DNA from: JBLHZY01 sp047631555
Lineage (GTDB): Bacteria; Pseudomonadota; Alphaproteobacteria; Rhodobacterales; Rhodobacteraceae
Length of the DNA: 64,000 nucleotides
Assembly: GCA_047631555.1 (NCBI GenBank)
Contig: JBLHZY010000001.1
Span: 1,339,930-1,403,929, forward strand
Direction: 5' to 3'
Position numbers and translations under genes: made by a program. The notes beneath the pieces are model-generated. The model did not search any database. It had not been told where the DNA came from and saw nothing but the letters and a program-made list of their open reading frames with translations. Positions 9,379-17,917 of the stretch are shown one piece after another (position 1 is the stretch's first letter; every line of letters starts with the position of its first letter).

Positions 9379-11379
9379 TCATTCGAATTCCATGATCACT
9401 TCGTCAACCGCAAGGCTATCGCCCGCGGCGGCATTGATTTTGCTCACGATGGATTTCTTCTCGGCGCGCAGGATGTTTTCCATCTTCATCGCCTCGATGG
9501 TGCAAAGCGCTTGGCCCTCTTGAACCTCGTCTCCGACTTCAACCTCGAGCTTCACAACCAGCCCCGGCATTGGGCACAGCAGCAGCTTTGAGGTATCCGG
9601 CGGCAGCTTTTCAGGCATCAAAAGCGCAAGCTCATGTTGGCGCGGCGTGCGCACAAAGACCTTAAGATCAGCCCCGCGCGATCGCACCCGAAAGCCATTG
9701 GGAAGCTTGCCGATTTTGAGCACAAGCGGCGCGCCATCAACGTCCAAAATCGCCAGCTGATCGCCGGGCACCCAATCAGAGGCAACCCGCAACGCCGTGC
9801 CATCTTCAAACGAAACGGTAGAGCCATCGTGATCGGCGGCAATCGTAATCGGGTAGGCATGACCCTGAAGCGAAACAACCCAGTCCGAGCCAACTTGACG
9901 CTCGTGATTGTCCATCCGCCCCGAAACCCGCGCGCGGCGAATTTCTGTCACACGGTACATCGCCGCAGCGGCGGAAGCGATGCGGCGCAAATGCGCCTCA
10001 TCCAGCTCAACCCCTTCAAATCCTTCGGGATATTCTTCCTCAATAAAGGCCGTGGTGATATTGCCGCTGGCAAATTTCGGATGGTCCATAACGGCCGAGA
10101 GGAAGGGCAAATTGTGCCCGATGCCCTCAACCTCAAAGCTATCAAGTGCGACCCGCATCTCTTCAATCGCCGCGGTCCGTGTTGGCGCCCAAGTACAGAG
10201 CTTGGCGATCATCGGATCATAGAACATCGAGATTTCGCCGCCCTCAAAAACGCCGGTATCATTGCGCACGACGCTTGTTGGCGTGGTGATTTCCGCAGGT
10301 GGGCGATAGCGCGACAGACGCCCGATGGAGGGGAGGAAATTGCGATACGGATCCTCGGCATAAAGCCGGCTTTCCATCGCCCAGCCGTTCAGCTTCACGT
10401 CCTTTTGCGCCATGGTCAGCTTCTCGCCGTAAGCGATGCGGATCATCTGCTCAACCAGATCAACGCCGGTGATCAGCTCGGTCACGGGATGCTCCACTTG
10501 AAGGCGGGTGTTCATCTCAAGGAAGTAGAAATTGCGCTCGCCATCGACGATGAATTCAACCGTGCCAGCCGAGGTATAATCCACCGCCTGCGCCAATGCG
10601 ACGGACTGTTCGCCCATAGCTTTGCGGGTCGCTTCATCCAAGAAAGGCGAAGGCGCTTCCTCGATGACCTTTTGGTTGCGCCGCTGGATCGAACATTCCC
10701 GCTCGCCCAGATAAATCCCGTTGCCATGGCTATCGCAAAGCACCTGAATTTCAATATGGCGCGGCTGGGTGACAAACTTCTCGATGAAAATCCGATCATC
10801 GCCAAAGCTGTTGGCCGCCTCGTTTTTCGAGCTCTGAAAGCCTTCGCGCGCCTCATCATCATTCCAAGCGATCCGCATGCCCTTGCCGCCGCCGCCAGCC
10901 GAGGCCTTGATCATCACAGGATAGCCAACCTCGTTGGAAATCGTCACCGCATGCTCAGCGTCATCGATCAATCCCATATAGCCCGGAACAGTCGAAACAT
11001 TCGCCTCTTGGGCAAGCTTCTTTGAGGTGATCTTATCGCCCATGGCTTCAATCGCGCCCGCTGGTGGCCCGATAAAGGCCACGCCAGCCGCTTCAAGAGC
11101 CTCAGCAAAGAGCTTGTTTTCGCTCAAAAATCCGTAACCGGGATGAACGGCCTCTGCGCCCGTCTGCTTGATCGCATCCATCACCTTATCAATCACGATA
11201 TAGCTCTGGTTGGCAGGCGACGGACCGATATGAACCGCCTCATCCGCCATCTTCACATGCAGCGCATTGCGATCGGCATCGGAATAAATAGCGACCGTTT
11301 TGATCCCCATTTTCTTGGCCGTTTTGATAACCCGGCAAGCGATTTCGCCGCGGTTAGCGATCAGGATTTTCTTAAACAT
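9379..11379 (-). CDS. pccA: Propionyl-CoA carboxylase alpha subunit (biotin carboxylase + BCCP)
   Basis: ATP-dependent carboxylation of biotin, which the beta subunit uses to turn propionyl-CoA into methylmalonyl-CoA. The 666-residue product contains the biotin-carboxylase N domain (MFKKILIANRGEIACRV), an ATP-grasp domain with SAGGGGKGMRIAW and EMNTRLQVEHPVTE, a BT linker, and a biotinyl domain whose EAMKMEN lysine is near residue 631. The 30 codons upstream of MFKK are not family-like and were excluded. It lies between a small lipoprotein gene and the mutase, and works with pccB at 13354-14886. Confidence 0.95.
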   Translation of the reverse strand: MFKKILIANRGEIACRVIKTAKKMGIKTVAIYSDADRNALHVKMADEAVHIGPSPANQSYIVIDKVMDAIKQTGAEAVHPGYGFLSENKLFAEALEAAGVAFIGPPAGAIEAMGDKITSKKLAQEANVSTVPGYMGLIDDAEHAVTISNEVGYPVMIKASAGGGGKGMRIAWNDDEAREGFQSSKNEAANSFGDDRIFIEKFVTQPRHIEIQVLCDSHGNGIYLGERECSIQRRNQKVIEEAPSPFLDEATRKAMGEQSVALAQAVDYTSAGTVEFIVDGERNFYFLEMNTRLQVEHPVTELITGVDLVEQMIRIAYGEKLTMAQKDVKLNGWAMESRLYAEDPYRNFLPSIGRLSRYRPPAEITTPTSVVRNDTGVFEGGEISMFYDPMIAKLCTWAPTRTAAIEEMRVALDSFEVEGIGHNLPFLSAVMDHPKFASGNITTAFIEEEYPEGFEGVELDEAHLRRIASAAAAMYRVTEIRRARVSGRMDNHERQVGSDWVVSLQGHAYPITIAADHDGSTVSFEDGTALRVASDWVPGDQLAILDVDGAPLVLKIGKLPNGFRVRSRGADLKVFVRTPRQHELALLMPEKLPPDTSKLLLCPMPGLVVKLEVEVGDEVQEGQALCTIEAMKMENILRAEKKSIVSKINAAAGDSLAVDEVIMEFE

Positions 11380-11442
11380 TCCCGTCCGTCCCTTCTGTTC
11401 TAAGTCTTGGCCAAGGGCGCGAAAGCCCCTTGACGGCATGGC

Positions 11443-11475
11443 AAAAAGGCCAGCGGAGCAAATGTCCACTGGCCT
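11443..11475 (-). terminator. Rho-independent terminator after the small lipoprotein gene
   Basis: On the minus strand AGGCCAG and CTGGCCT pair around a loop and are followed by a run of five T. It would end transcripts of the 11545-11763 gene and so separate them from pccA. Confidence 0.7.
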
Positions 11476-11544
11476 GATGATTGAGATATAGCGCGCACAG
11501 GCAGGCCAAGCGGCCCGCGCTGTGCGGCGCGAAATTCTAGGTGA

Positions 11545-11763
11545 TTATTTGCAGCGCGATGGGTAGCGGTTGCAATAGACGAGATTGCCCGCAGCGCCGA
11601 CAGCCGCGCCTGCAACCGGATCAGCGCCCGTAACGACCGCAACGCCTGCGCCCGCGCCCGCGCCAAGCAAGCCTTGCTCAAGCTGAGTGTCGCCACAAGC
11701 GGCAAGCGCTGTAAGCCCGACCATAGCCAAAATCCAAAGTTTCGAAGATTTGAGTGTTTGCAT
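11545..11763 (-). CDS. Small glycine-zipper lipoprotein, unknown function
   Basis: A 72-residue protein with a lipoprotein signal peptide (MQTLKSSKLWILAMVGLTAL, lipobox LAAC, lipidated Cys at residue 23). A glycine-zipper-like stretch follows (LLGAGAGAGVAVV...GAAVGAAGNL), then a short tail with two more cysteines. Such small lipoproteins are usually inner-leaflet outer-membrane proteins. Nothing links it to propionate metabolism except position between pccB and pccA, and its own terminator follows. Confidence 0.7.
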   Translation of the reverse strand: MQTLKSSKLWILAMVGLTALAACGDTQLEQGLLGAGAGAGVAVVTGADPVAGAAVGAAGNLVYCNRYPSRCK

Positions 11764-12118
11764 GGTTTTTTACCTTCCCAATGTGCCTCTTTGGGCAAAC
11801 TAAGCGCCTTTGAAGCGGAAAAATCAATTGCAAATGTGGGAGTTAGCCCAGAATCGGCAAAGGGCCGCGCATTGCTTTGGCCTTGGATTCGAGAGGCCCC
11901 AAAAGGGTGAGGCCTGACCCGGGAAAGGCCAGACCTCATAGAAGGGGAAGGGTAACGGTTTTGACAATTCACAACGGCGCGCTTGCTGGAACACTCCGTT
12001 GCAGGAATGAGCTTGTCCTGAGTCGTTACAGAACGAAAGGCGCCACACGCATAGCGCGAAATCTCGGCCATTTCTTGCCGAAATTGACCTAAGGTCAGCA
12101 TATTTGCGCCGAGGCGGA
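11764..12118. other. 355-bp intergenic stretch with promoter-like and hairpin sequences
   Basis: No gene is seen. Near 11910-11942 an imperfect hairpin (GAGGCCTGACC against GGCCAGACCTC) may end the transcript of the 12119-12478 gene. A TTGACA hexamer at 11960-11965 on the plus strand has no convincing partner or downstream gene. The end nearest 11764 must hold the ribosome-binding site and promoter of the lipoprotein gene. Confidence 0.4.
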
Positions 12119-12478
12119 TCACTCAAAAACCTCAGGGAAAGCGGCCAATGCGCGCGGCACATCAAGCTTGAGCATCGCCTCGTAACTGGCTGGATCAAAG
12201 GGATCTTCCGCCGGAATGACTTCGCGCCCAAAGAACCAAGCCAAGCGCCCAGCATCCAGATTGCCCCGCTCAAACGGCTCATGCCCAAAATTTTGCCAAA
12301 GCGCCTTAAGAAACGCCGCATCGGCGCGGCGATCCGCTGGGCGGCGGTCTCCGTGGCGCTCGCGCCGGGTGATTTCGGTCGCGCCCTTGGGATTCGCGCG
12401 CCGCACAACGAATTGAAAATCGGTGCCCGCAAGGCGGCCCGGAAAGCCGCGGTGTTTCAGCATTGGTTCGCGCGCCAT
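12119..12478 (-). CDS. Conserved hypothetical protein
   Basis: A 119-residue, strongly basic-then-acidic soluble protein (start MAREPMLKHRG). It is not recognised. The C-terminal part contains GRLAWFFGREVIPAEDPFDP and ends LAAFPEVFE. The ATG lies one base after the stop of the DUF6497 gene (TAGGATG), so it is the last gene of a tightly packed run behind pccB. Codon use matches its neighbours, which supports it being a real gene. Confidence 0.6.
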   Translation of the reverse strand: MAREPMLKHRGFPGRLAGTDFQFVVRRANPKGATEITRRERHGDRRPADRRADAAFLKALWQNFGHEPFERGNLDAGRLAWFFGREVIPAEDPFDPASYEAMLKLDVPRALAAFPEVFE

Positions 12479-12479
12479 C

Positions 12480-12920
12480 CTAATATCCTTCCCAAATACA
12501 GCCGTTTTCTTCGGGGCGATACGCCTCGAACAGCTGAACAACATCCGGCATCGCCTCCCCGTAAGGGACTTCGCGCTCTGCCATCGAAATAATCACGACT
12601 GCCGGTTGCGGGCCGATATTGGCAATCCGCGGCAGCGCATAATCAACGCATAAAAAGGCCATGTCGGCCTCGATCTGCTCGTAACTCATCTTCTCGCGCG
12701 CCGCCCGGATCCACGGCGCAATAAAGCGAAACCGATAGGTAAGCCCGTAACCCTGCGCGTCTGAAACGACCTCATAAAAGGTCACTTCTTGGTTTGAGGG
12801 CAGGATCACCGGCGCCAAATCGCGCGGCTGCAAGGTCCCCGCTTGCGCAAGCGCGGGAATCGCCAAAAACGCGCCCAAAATCGCCGCCCGGATCGCCGCA
12901 CTGATCATTACACTGATCAT
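12480..12920 (-). CDS. DUF6497-type exported protein
   Basis: A 146-residue protein with a hydrophobic N-terminal signal (AAIRAAILGAFLAIPALAQA, cleavage after AQA). The body contains FYEVVSDAQGYGLTYRFRFIAPWI and a CVDYALPRIANIGPQP segment, and I recognise it as the DUF6497 group common in Rhodobacteraceae; function unknown. The start at 12920 overlaps the upstream stop as ATGA. A 12-bp tandem duplication gives a second in-frame ATG at 12908 with the same context, so either start is possible. Confidence 0.7.
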   Translation of the reverse strand: MISVMISAAIRAAILGAFLAIPALAQAGTLQPRDLAPVILPSNQEVTFYEVVSDAQGYGLTYRFRFIAPWIRAAREKMSYEQIEADMAFLCVDYALPRIANIGPQPAVVIISMAEREVPYGEAMPDVVQLFEAYRPEENGCIWEGY

Positions 12921-13273
12921 CGCGCCACCTGCGGCTTGCCTGCATGGGCGATCCAACGCTGGCGCAAATCAGCGTCCTCCAAAAGCGCGCCGACACGCGC
13001 CGCACAAAGGCCCTTTGGCGCGCGCCCATCAATCGCGCCACCCGCCTTAACGCGCATCCCCTCGCCCTCCACCCAGACCTGAACAACAGGCGCAAAGCCG
13101 CGCAGATCGCGCAAGGCCCGCCACATATCTTGGCGTATCTGCATCGCCAAACGGCGCCGACTGCGCACAGGCACAAAGCCAGCCTCAGCACTAAAATCAA
13201 ACCGCGCAGGCAAGCGACGAGAAAGCGTTAAAACGCCCGCCTCATCCTCGATATGCCAGCCTGCCCGCGCCAC
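12917..13273 (-). CDS. Conserved hypothetical protein
   Basis: A 118-residue soluble protein, not recognised beyond a resemblance to unannotated proteins of Rhodobacteraceae. It begins MARAGWHIEDEAGVLTLSRRLPARF and has alternating strand-like stretches with many basic residues. It starts 80 bp after the pccB stop and overlaps the next gene by four bases (ATGA), so it is probably carried on the pccB transcript and coupled to the DUF6497 gene. Confidence 0.6.
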   Translation of the reverse strand: MARAGWHIEDEAGVLTLSRRLPARFDFSAEAGFVPVRSRRRLAMQIRQDMWRALRDLRGFAPVVQVWVEGEGMRVKAGGAIDGRAPKGLCAARVGALLEDADLRQRWIAHAGKPQVAR

Positions 13274-13353
13274 TTTAGAGAAGCTCCAAAGCGCGCGGTT
13301 TCGGCGATGATTTTGCGATCAACCGGTTCATTTTCGGCCCTCTCAATCCAGCC

Positions 13354-14886
13354 TTACAGCGGGATATTATCGTGCTTTTTCCATGGGTTGCTTTGCTGTT
13401 TGCCTCTGAGAGAGGCAAAGGCGCGACAGACGCGCTTGCGGGTCGAATGGGGCATGATGACCTCATCGATAAAGCCCTTTTCAGCCGCAACAAACGGATT
13501 GGCAAAGCGCGCCTCATAATCGGCCGTGTGCTGCGCGATTTTCTCCGCATCATTCAGATCAGCGCGGTGAATAATCTCCGTCGCGCCCTTGGCCCCCATC
13601 ACAGCAATCTCAGCCGTCGGCCAGGCATAGTTGAAATCGCCGCGCAGGTGTTTGGAGGACATAACATCATAGGCCCCGCCGTAAGCTTTGCGCGTGATCA
13701 CGGTCACTTTGGGAACGGTCGCCTCGCCATAAGCAAAGAGCAATTTCGCGCCGTGTTTGATCACGCCGCCATATTCCTGACCCGTGCCGGGCAAGAAACC
13801 GGGCACATCAACAAGCGTGAGGATCGGGATTTCAAACGCATCACAAAACCGCACAAACCGCGCCGCTTTGCGCGAGCTATCAATGTCCAAACAGCCGGCC
13901 AAAACGGTTGGTTGGTTGGCCACGACGCCAACGGTCGAGCCTTCAAGCCGGATAAAACCGGTCAGGATATTCTTGGCGAAATCTTCCTGAATTTCGTAAA
14001 AATCGCCCTCATCGCTGAGCTTATGGATCAGCTCTTTCATGTCATAAGGCGTGTTTGGATTGTCGGGGATCAGCGTGTCCAAGCTATTCTCGATGCGTGC
14101 TGGATCGTCAAAGAAGGGGCGCACGGGCGGCTTTTCGCGATTGTTCGCTGGCAGAAAATCAACCAAACGGCGCACTTCAGTCAGCGCCTCAACATCGTTC
14201 TCAAAAGCGCCATCCGCGACCGAGCTTTTCTTCGTATGCGTGCTCGCGCCGCCAAGCTCCTCGGCTGTAACCACTTCATTCGTAACCGTTTTTACCACAT
14301 CAGGCCCGGTCACAAACATGTAAGAGCTGTCCTTCACCATAAAGATGAAATCAGTCATCGCAGGCGAATAAACCGCGCCGCCCGCACAGGGCCCCATGAT
14401 CACGCTGATCTGTGGAACAACGCCAGAGGCCATCACATTGCGCTGGAAAACCTCGGCATAACCGGCAAGCGAAGCAACGCCCTCTTGGATGCGCGCGCCG
14501 CCGCTATCATTCAGCCCGATCACCGGCGCGCCGTTTTGCATCGCCATATCCATGATCTTGCAAATTTTCTGCGCGTGGGTTTCGGAAAGCGAGCCGCCAA
14601 AGACGGTGAAATCTTGCGAGAAAACATAGACTTGACGCCCGTTGATCGTCCCCCAGCCAGTGACAACCCCGTCGCCGTAAGGGCGATCTTTCTCCATGCC
14701 GAAATCGGTGCAACGGTGCGCGACAAAGGTATCGAACTCCTCAAACGAGTCCTCATCCAGCAAAAGATCAATCCGTTCGCGCGCGGTCAGCTTGCCTTTG
14801 GCGTGCTGGCTGGCGATGCGTCGCTCGCCGCCGCCTTGGCGGGCCATTTCGCGGCGCTCTTCAAGCTCGTTTAGGATATCTTTCAT
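13354..14886 (-). CDS. pccB: Propionyl-CoA carboxylase beta subunit (carboxyltransferase)
   Basis: Transfers CO2 from carboxybiotin to propionyl-CoA, giving (S)-methylmalonyl-CoA; partner of PccA. The 510-residue length is normal. It has both crotonase-like halves: GASLAGYAEVFQRN-type and GPCAGGAVYSPAMTDF oxyanion-hole region in the N-half, and the GFLPGTGQEYGGVIKHGAKLLFAYGEAT and KAYGGAYDVMSSKH signatures in the C-half. It is the first gene of the run down to 12119. The upstream gap (14887-15109) carries TTTGCAAA-type sites suited to the ScfR regulator encoded at 16397. Confidence 0.95.
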   Translation of the reverse strand: MKDILNELEERREMARQGGGERRIASQHAKGKLTARERIDLLLDEDSFEEFDTFVAHRCTDFGMEKDRPYGDGVVTGWGTINGRQVYVFSQDFTVFGGSLSETHAQKICKIMDMAMQNGAPVIGLNDSGGARIQEGVASLAGYAEVFQRNVMASGVVPQISVIMGPCAGGAVYSPAMTDFIFMVKDSSYMFVTGPDVVKTVTNEVVTAEELGGASTHTKKSSVADGAFENDVEALTEVRRLVDFLPANNREKPPVRPFFDDPARIENSLDTLIPDNPNTPYDMKELIHKLSDEGDFYEIQEDFAKNILTGFIRLEGSTVGVVANQPTVLAGCLDIDSSRKAARFVRFCDAFEIPILTLVDVPGFLPGTGQEYGGVIKHGAKLLFAYGEATVPKVTVITRKAYGGAYDVMSSKHLRGDFNYAWPTAEIAVMGAKGATEIIHRADLNDAEKIAQHTADYEARFANPFVAAEKGFIDEVIMPHSTRKRVCRAFASLRGKQQSNPWKKHDNIPL

Positions 14887-14969
14887 CTGGCAATTCTCCG
14901 TGGCTCAGGGGGCACAATTGGCGGCAACTTAGTGCCCAATGCCGCACATGCAAAGCACCAACTGGTAAA

Positions 14970-15010
14970 TTTGCAAACACTTGCCAAACCTTGCTCTGCA
15001 AATTGCAAAT
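14970..15010. promoter_or_regulatory. TTTGCAAA-type operator cluster upstream of pccB
   Basis: A perfect TTTGCAAA palindrome (14970-14977) and TTGCCAAA (14981-14988) are centred 11 bp apart, about one helical turn. CTGCAAA and TTGCAAAT follow at 14997-15010. RamB/ScfR-family regulators, including PccR of Rhodobacter sphaeroides as I recall it, bind TTTGCAAA-type half-sites. The cluster lies 84-124 bp upstream of the pccB start and upstream of the divergent MFS gene, so it could serve either. Binding is inferred. Confidence 0.55.
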
Positions 15011-15048
15011 CAGCAAAGTCGCTCTGCCCGCGCCGCACCGCGATATTC

Positions 15049-15064
15049 TGTGCATTATTGCACA
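15049..15064. promoter_or_regulatory. Inverted repeat upstream of the MFS gene
   Basis: TGTGCA-TTAT-TGCACA is a perfect 6+4+6 inverted repeat ending 45 bp before the MFS transporter ATG. It resembles an operator for a dimeric regulator and is distinct from the TTTGCAAA sites. The cognate protein is unknown. Confidence 0.4.
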
Positions 15065-15109
15065 TCGATAGCAATAGACAGCCCAACTGCGCGAAGATAC
15101 ATCATTTCC

Positions 15110-16327
15110 ATGTCAGATGAAAACCACGCTCGCTTCCTAGATCGCACCACCCCACCCAACATTGCAACCCTTGTTTTGCTGGCCGGAATTGGCGCGCTCT
15201 CGATGAATGTCTTCCTCCCGGCCCTGCCCGAGATGACGACGCATTTCAATACAACTTACGGGGTGATGCAGCTCTCTGTTGCGCTCTATCTGGCGGCAAA
15301 CGGCTTGCTCCAAATCTTCGTAGGGCCGCTGGCTGATAAGTATGGCCGCCGCCCCGTCTCCATGGCTGGCGTGATCATTTTTATCCTTGCTTCCGTGGCT
15401 TGCATCTATGCGCCCAACGTGACGATTTTCCTGATTTTTCGCATGATCCAAAGCGTCATCGCGGTTGGCTTTGTGCTTTCGCGGGCCGTGGTGCGCGATA
15501 TGTATCCGCCCAATCGCGCCGCTGCGATGATCGGATATGTGGCGATGGGCATGTCGCTGGTGCCGATGTTCTCGCCTGTCATTGGCGGGGTTTTGACCGA
15601 GCATTTGGGCTGGACATCAAGCTTCTGGCTGATGGCAATTGCTGGGGTCTTCACCCTTGCGCTTGTTTGGTTCGACCAAGGCGAAACCAATGTTTCTCAA
15701 GGGCTTAGCCTATCTCAACAATTCGCCCAATACCCAGAGCTGTTTAAATCTCAGCGCTTCTGGGGCTATGCTCTGGCAACGGCCTTTTCCTCGGGCGCTT
15801 TCTTTGCCTACCTTGGCGGCGCGCCTTTTGTTGGCACACAAATCTTTGGCCTCTCGCCCTCGGATCTTGGCTTTTGGTTCGGCGCACCGGCCGTTGGTTA
15901 CCTGCTTGGCAACTTTACAACCGGGCTGCTCGCAACGCGCGTCGGCCTCAACCGGATGATCATCATCGGGGCCTCCGTGGCCTCAAGCGGCATTGCCCTT
16001 TCGATGCTGCTTTTCCTCTTTGATATGGGCAGCGTCCCGAGCTTCTTTGGCTTCATGACATTCGTTGGCTTTGGCAACGGCATGGTCATCCCCAACGCCA
16101 CCTCCGGCGCGCTTTCCGTACGCCCGCATCTGGCCGGAACGGCCTCGGGCCTATCGGGCGCATTGATGGTTGGCGGGGGCGCCGCACTTGCTGCGCTCGC
16201 CGGCGCTTTGCTCACACCCGAGCGCGGCGTTTACCCGCTTTTGATCATCATGCTCAGCAGCTGTTTGCTCGGCGTGACCTCGATCATCATGGTGATCCGC
16301 CGCGAGCGCCGCATCGGCCTGATCTAA
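15110..16327 (+). CDS. Bcr/CflA-family multidrug efflux MFS transporter
   Basis: A 405-residue, 12-helix major facilitator with the DHA1 motif A variant GPLADKYGRRPV after helix 2 and a motif-C-like stretch in helix 5, typical of Bcr/CflA drug:proton antiporters in the inner membrane. The longer open frame was rejected because MSDENHARF begins a normal N-terminus and the preceding 43 codons overlap the regulatory region. It lies between pccB and the ScfR regulator gene, so it may be part of the short-chain acyl response, but substrate and regulation are unknown. Confidence 0.85.
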   Translation: MSDENHARFLDRTTPPNIATLVLLAGIGALSMNVFLPALPEMTTHFNTTYGVMQLSVALYLAANGLLQIFVGPLADKYGRRPVSMAGVIIFILASVACIYAPNVTIFLIFRMIQSVIAVGFVLSRAVVRDMYPPNRAAAMIGYVAMGMSLVPMFSPVIGGVLTEHLGWTSSFWLMAIAGVFTLALVWFDQGETNVSQGLSLSQQFAQYPELFKSQRFWGYALATAFSSGAFFAYLGGAPFVGTQIFGLSPSDLGFWFGAPAVGYLLGNFTTGLLATRVGLNRMIIIGASVASSGIALSMLLFLFDMGSVPSFFGFMTFVGFGNGMVIPNATSGALSVRPHLAGTASGLSGALMVGGGAALAALAGALLTPERGVYPLLIIMLSSCLLGVTSIIMVIRRERRIGLI

Positions 16328-16342
16328 ACGCGCAAACCGCAG

Positions 16343-16380
16343 GGTTGCAAACCCCTCGCCAATTCGTGCTAATCTGCAAA
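16343..16380. promoter_or_regulatory. Possible autoregulatory ScfR sites
   Basis: TTGCAAA (16345-16351) and TCTGCAAA (16373-16380) sit in the 69-bp gap before the regulator gene; the second directly precedes the AAGGAGG ribosome-binding site. They match the half-site seen upstream of pccB, suggesting autoregulation. Confidence 0.4.
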
Positions 16381-16396
16381 CTCTAAGGAGGCGCAA

Positions 16397-17800
16397 ATGG
16401 CACAACAAAAACTCTACGCAGGCGCGAAATTGCGCGAGACACGCACGCGCCTTGGGCTGACCCAAAAGCGCTTTGCCGAAAAGCTTGGCGTCTCCCTGCC
16501 CTATCTCAACCAAATGGAAAACAACAACCGCCCGGTCTCGACCGGCGTTGTCCTCGCTCTGGCCCAAGAATTCGGCTTTGATGTCACCGAGCTGAGCACC
16601 GGCGATGCTGAGCGCATGGTCACCGATATGCGCGAAGCTCTGGCCGATCCGATCTTTGCCGATACCGCCCCGCCCTTGGCCGATCTGCGCCTTGCGGCCT
16701 CCAATGCGCCCGTGCTCGCGCGCGCCTTTTTGGCCCTGCACCGCGCCTATCGCCAAAACTCCGAACGCCTTGCCTCGCTCGATGAAGCCTTGGGGCGCGA
16801 AGGCGCGGCCTATCAGCCGTCCGCTTGGGAAGAGGTGCGCGATTTCTTTCACTATTGCGACAATTACATCGATGCGGTCGATCGCGCCGCCGAAAACTTT
16901 GCCGCCCCAAAAGGCGAAATGCGCAATGTCATCGTCGCCGCCCATGAGGCGCTTGAAAATATGGGCGTGACAGCGACTTACGCGCCCGAACCGGGCCTGC
17001 GCCGCTATGAGGCCAGCACCCAGAACCTGACATTATCGACAAGAAATGCCGCCCCAACTCAGCGCTTCCAACTGCTGCACCAACTCGCCCTGCTGACACA
17101 AAACGAACTTTTCGAAGCAACGCTGGATCTGGCGCGATTTCAGTCTGATGAGGCCCGCTCCATCGCCAAAATCGGCCTCGCCAATTACTTTGCCGGGGCG
17201 GCCCAGATGCCGTACCGCGCCTTCAAAGAAGCGGCCGAAGAAACCCGCCACGATCTCGAACAGCTCGCCGATCGCTTTGGCGCCTCGATTGAGCAGGTCG
17301 CGCATCGCCTCTCGACCCTCCAGCGCCCCGGCGCCAAGGGCATTCCCTTTTTCTTCGTGCGCGTCGATCAGGCCGGAACGATCACCAAACGTCACTCCGC
17401 CACGCGGCTGCAATTTGCCCGCTTTGGCGGCGCCTGTCCGCTTTGGAATGTGCACCGCGCCTTTGAAACCCCCGGCCATTTTCTGCGCCAGCTTGCCGAG
17501 ACGCCCGATGGCGTTCGCTACCTCTCGATTGCACGCGATGTCTCGAAATCCGGCGGGACGTTTCATGCCCCGACCCGGCGCTATGCCATCGCCCTTGGCT
17601 GCGATGTTCAGCATGCAAGCGCGCTGACCTATGCCGATGGGCTTGACCTCAGCAAGCCACAAGCCTTTGAACCAATTGGGATTTCCTGCCGCATTTGCGA
17701 GCGCAAGAATTGCCATCAGCGCGCTGTTCCGCCGCTGCAAAACGCGCTGCATGTCGATCCGGATCGGCGCGGATTGCTGCCCTATGAGATCGCCCGCTAA
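16397..17800 (+). CDS. ScfR (short-chain fatty acyl-CoA regulator) family transcription factor, PccR-like
   Basis: A 467-residue regulator with an N-terminal XRE helix-turn-helix (about residues 10-65, LRETRTRLGLTQKRFAEKLG), a central IrrE/ImmA-like region and a C-terminal DUF2083-type region with clustered cysteines (CRICERKNC near residue 431). The metallopeptidase HExxH is replaced by HQLAL near residue 226, so peptidase activity is unlikely. This architecture defines the RamB/ScfR family, whose members sense acyl-CoAs and control their catabolism. Its position beside pccB, pccA and the mutase points to the PccR role. AAGGAGG precedes the ATG. Confidence 0.88.
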   Translation: MAQQKLYAGAKLRETRTRLGLTQKRFAEKLGVSLPYLNQMENNNRPVSTGVVLALAQEFGFDVTELSTGDAERMVTDMREALADPIFADTAPPLADLRLAASNAPVLARAFLALHRAYRQNSERLASLDEALGREGAAYQPSAWEEVRDFFHYCDNYIDAVDRAAENFAAPKGEMRNVIVAAHEALENMGVTATYAPEPGLRRYEASTQNLTLSTRNAAPTQRFQLLHQLALLTQNELFEATLDLARFQSDEARSIAKIGLANYFAGAAQMPYRAFKEAAEETRHDLEQLADRFGASIEQVAHRLSTLQRPGAKGIPFFFVRVDQAGTITKRHSATRLQFARFGGACPLWNVHRAFETPGHFLRQLAETPDGVRYLSIARDVSKSGGTFHAPTRRYAIALGCDVQHASALTYADGLDLSKPQAFEPIGISCRICERKNCHQRAVPPLQNALHVDPDRRGLLPYEIAR

Positions 17801-17917
17801 GGCCCAATTGCCGCACTAAGACCAAGGTCGAAAGACCAATGTCTAAGGGCGCGGCGCGCTTCTGCGCTTTACCCTCCCCAGCATCCCACATATTCCTAAC
17901 CCAAAGGGAGACACATC

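Noticed and set aside
9634..11025. 463-codon open frame on the plus strand
   Set aside because: It lies entirely opposite pccA, whose protein is clearly recognisable; the antisense frame is a by-product of GC-rich codon use.
13372..14874. 500-codon open frame on the plus strand
   Set aside because: Exactly antisense to pccB and without any recognisable domain.
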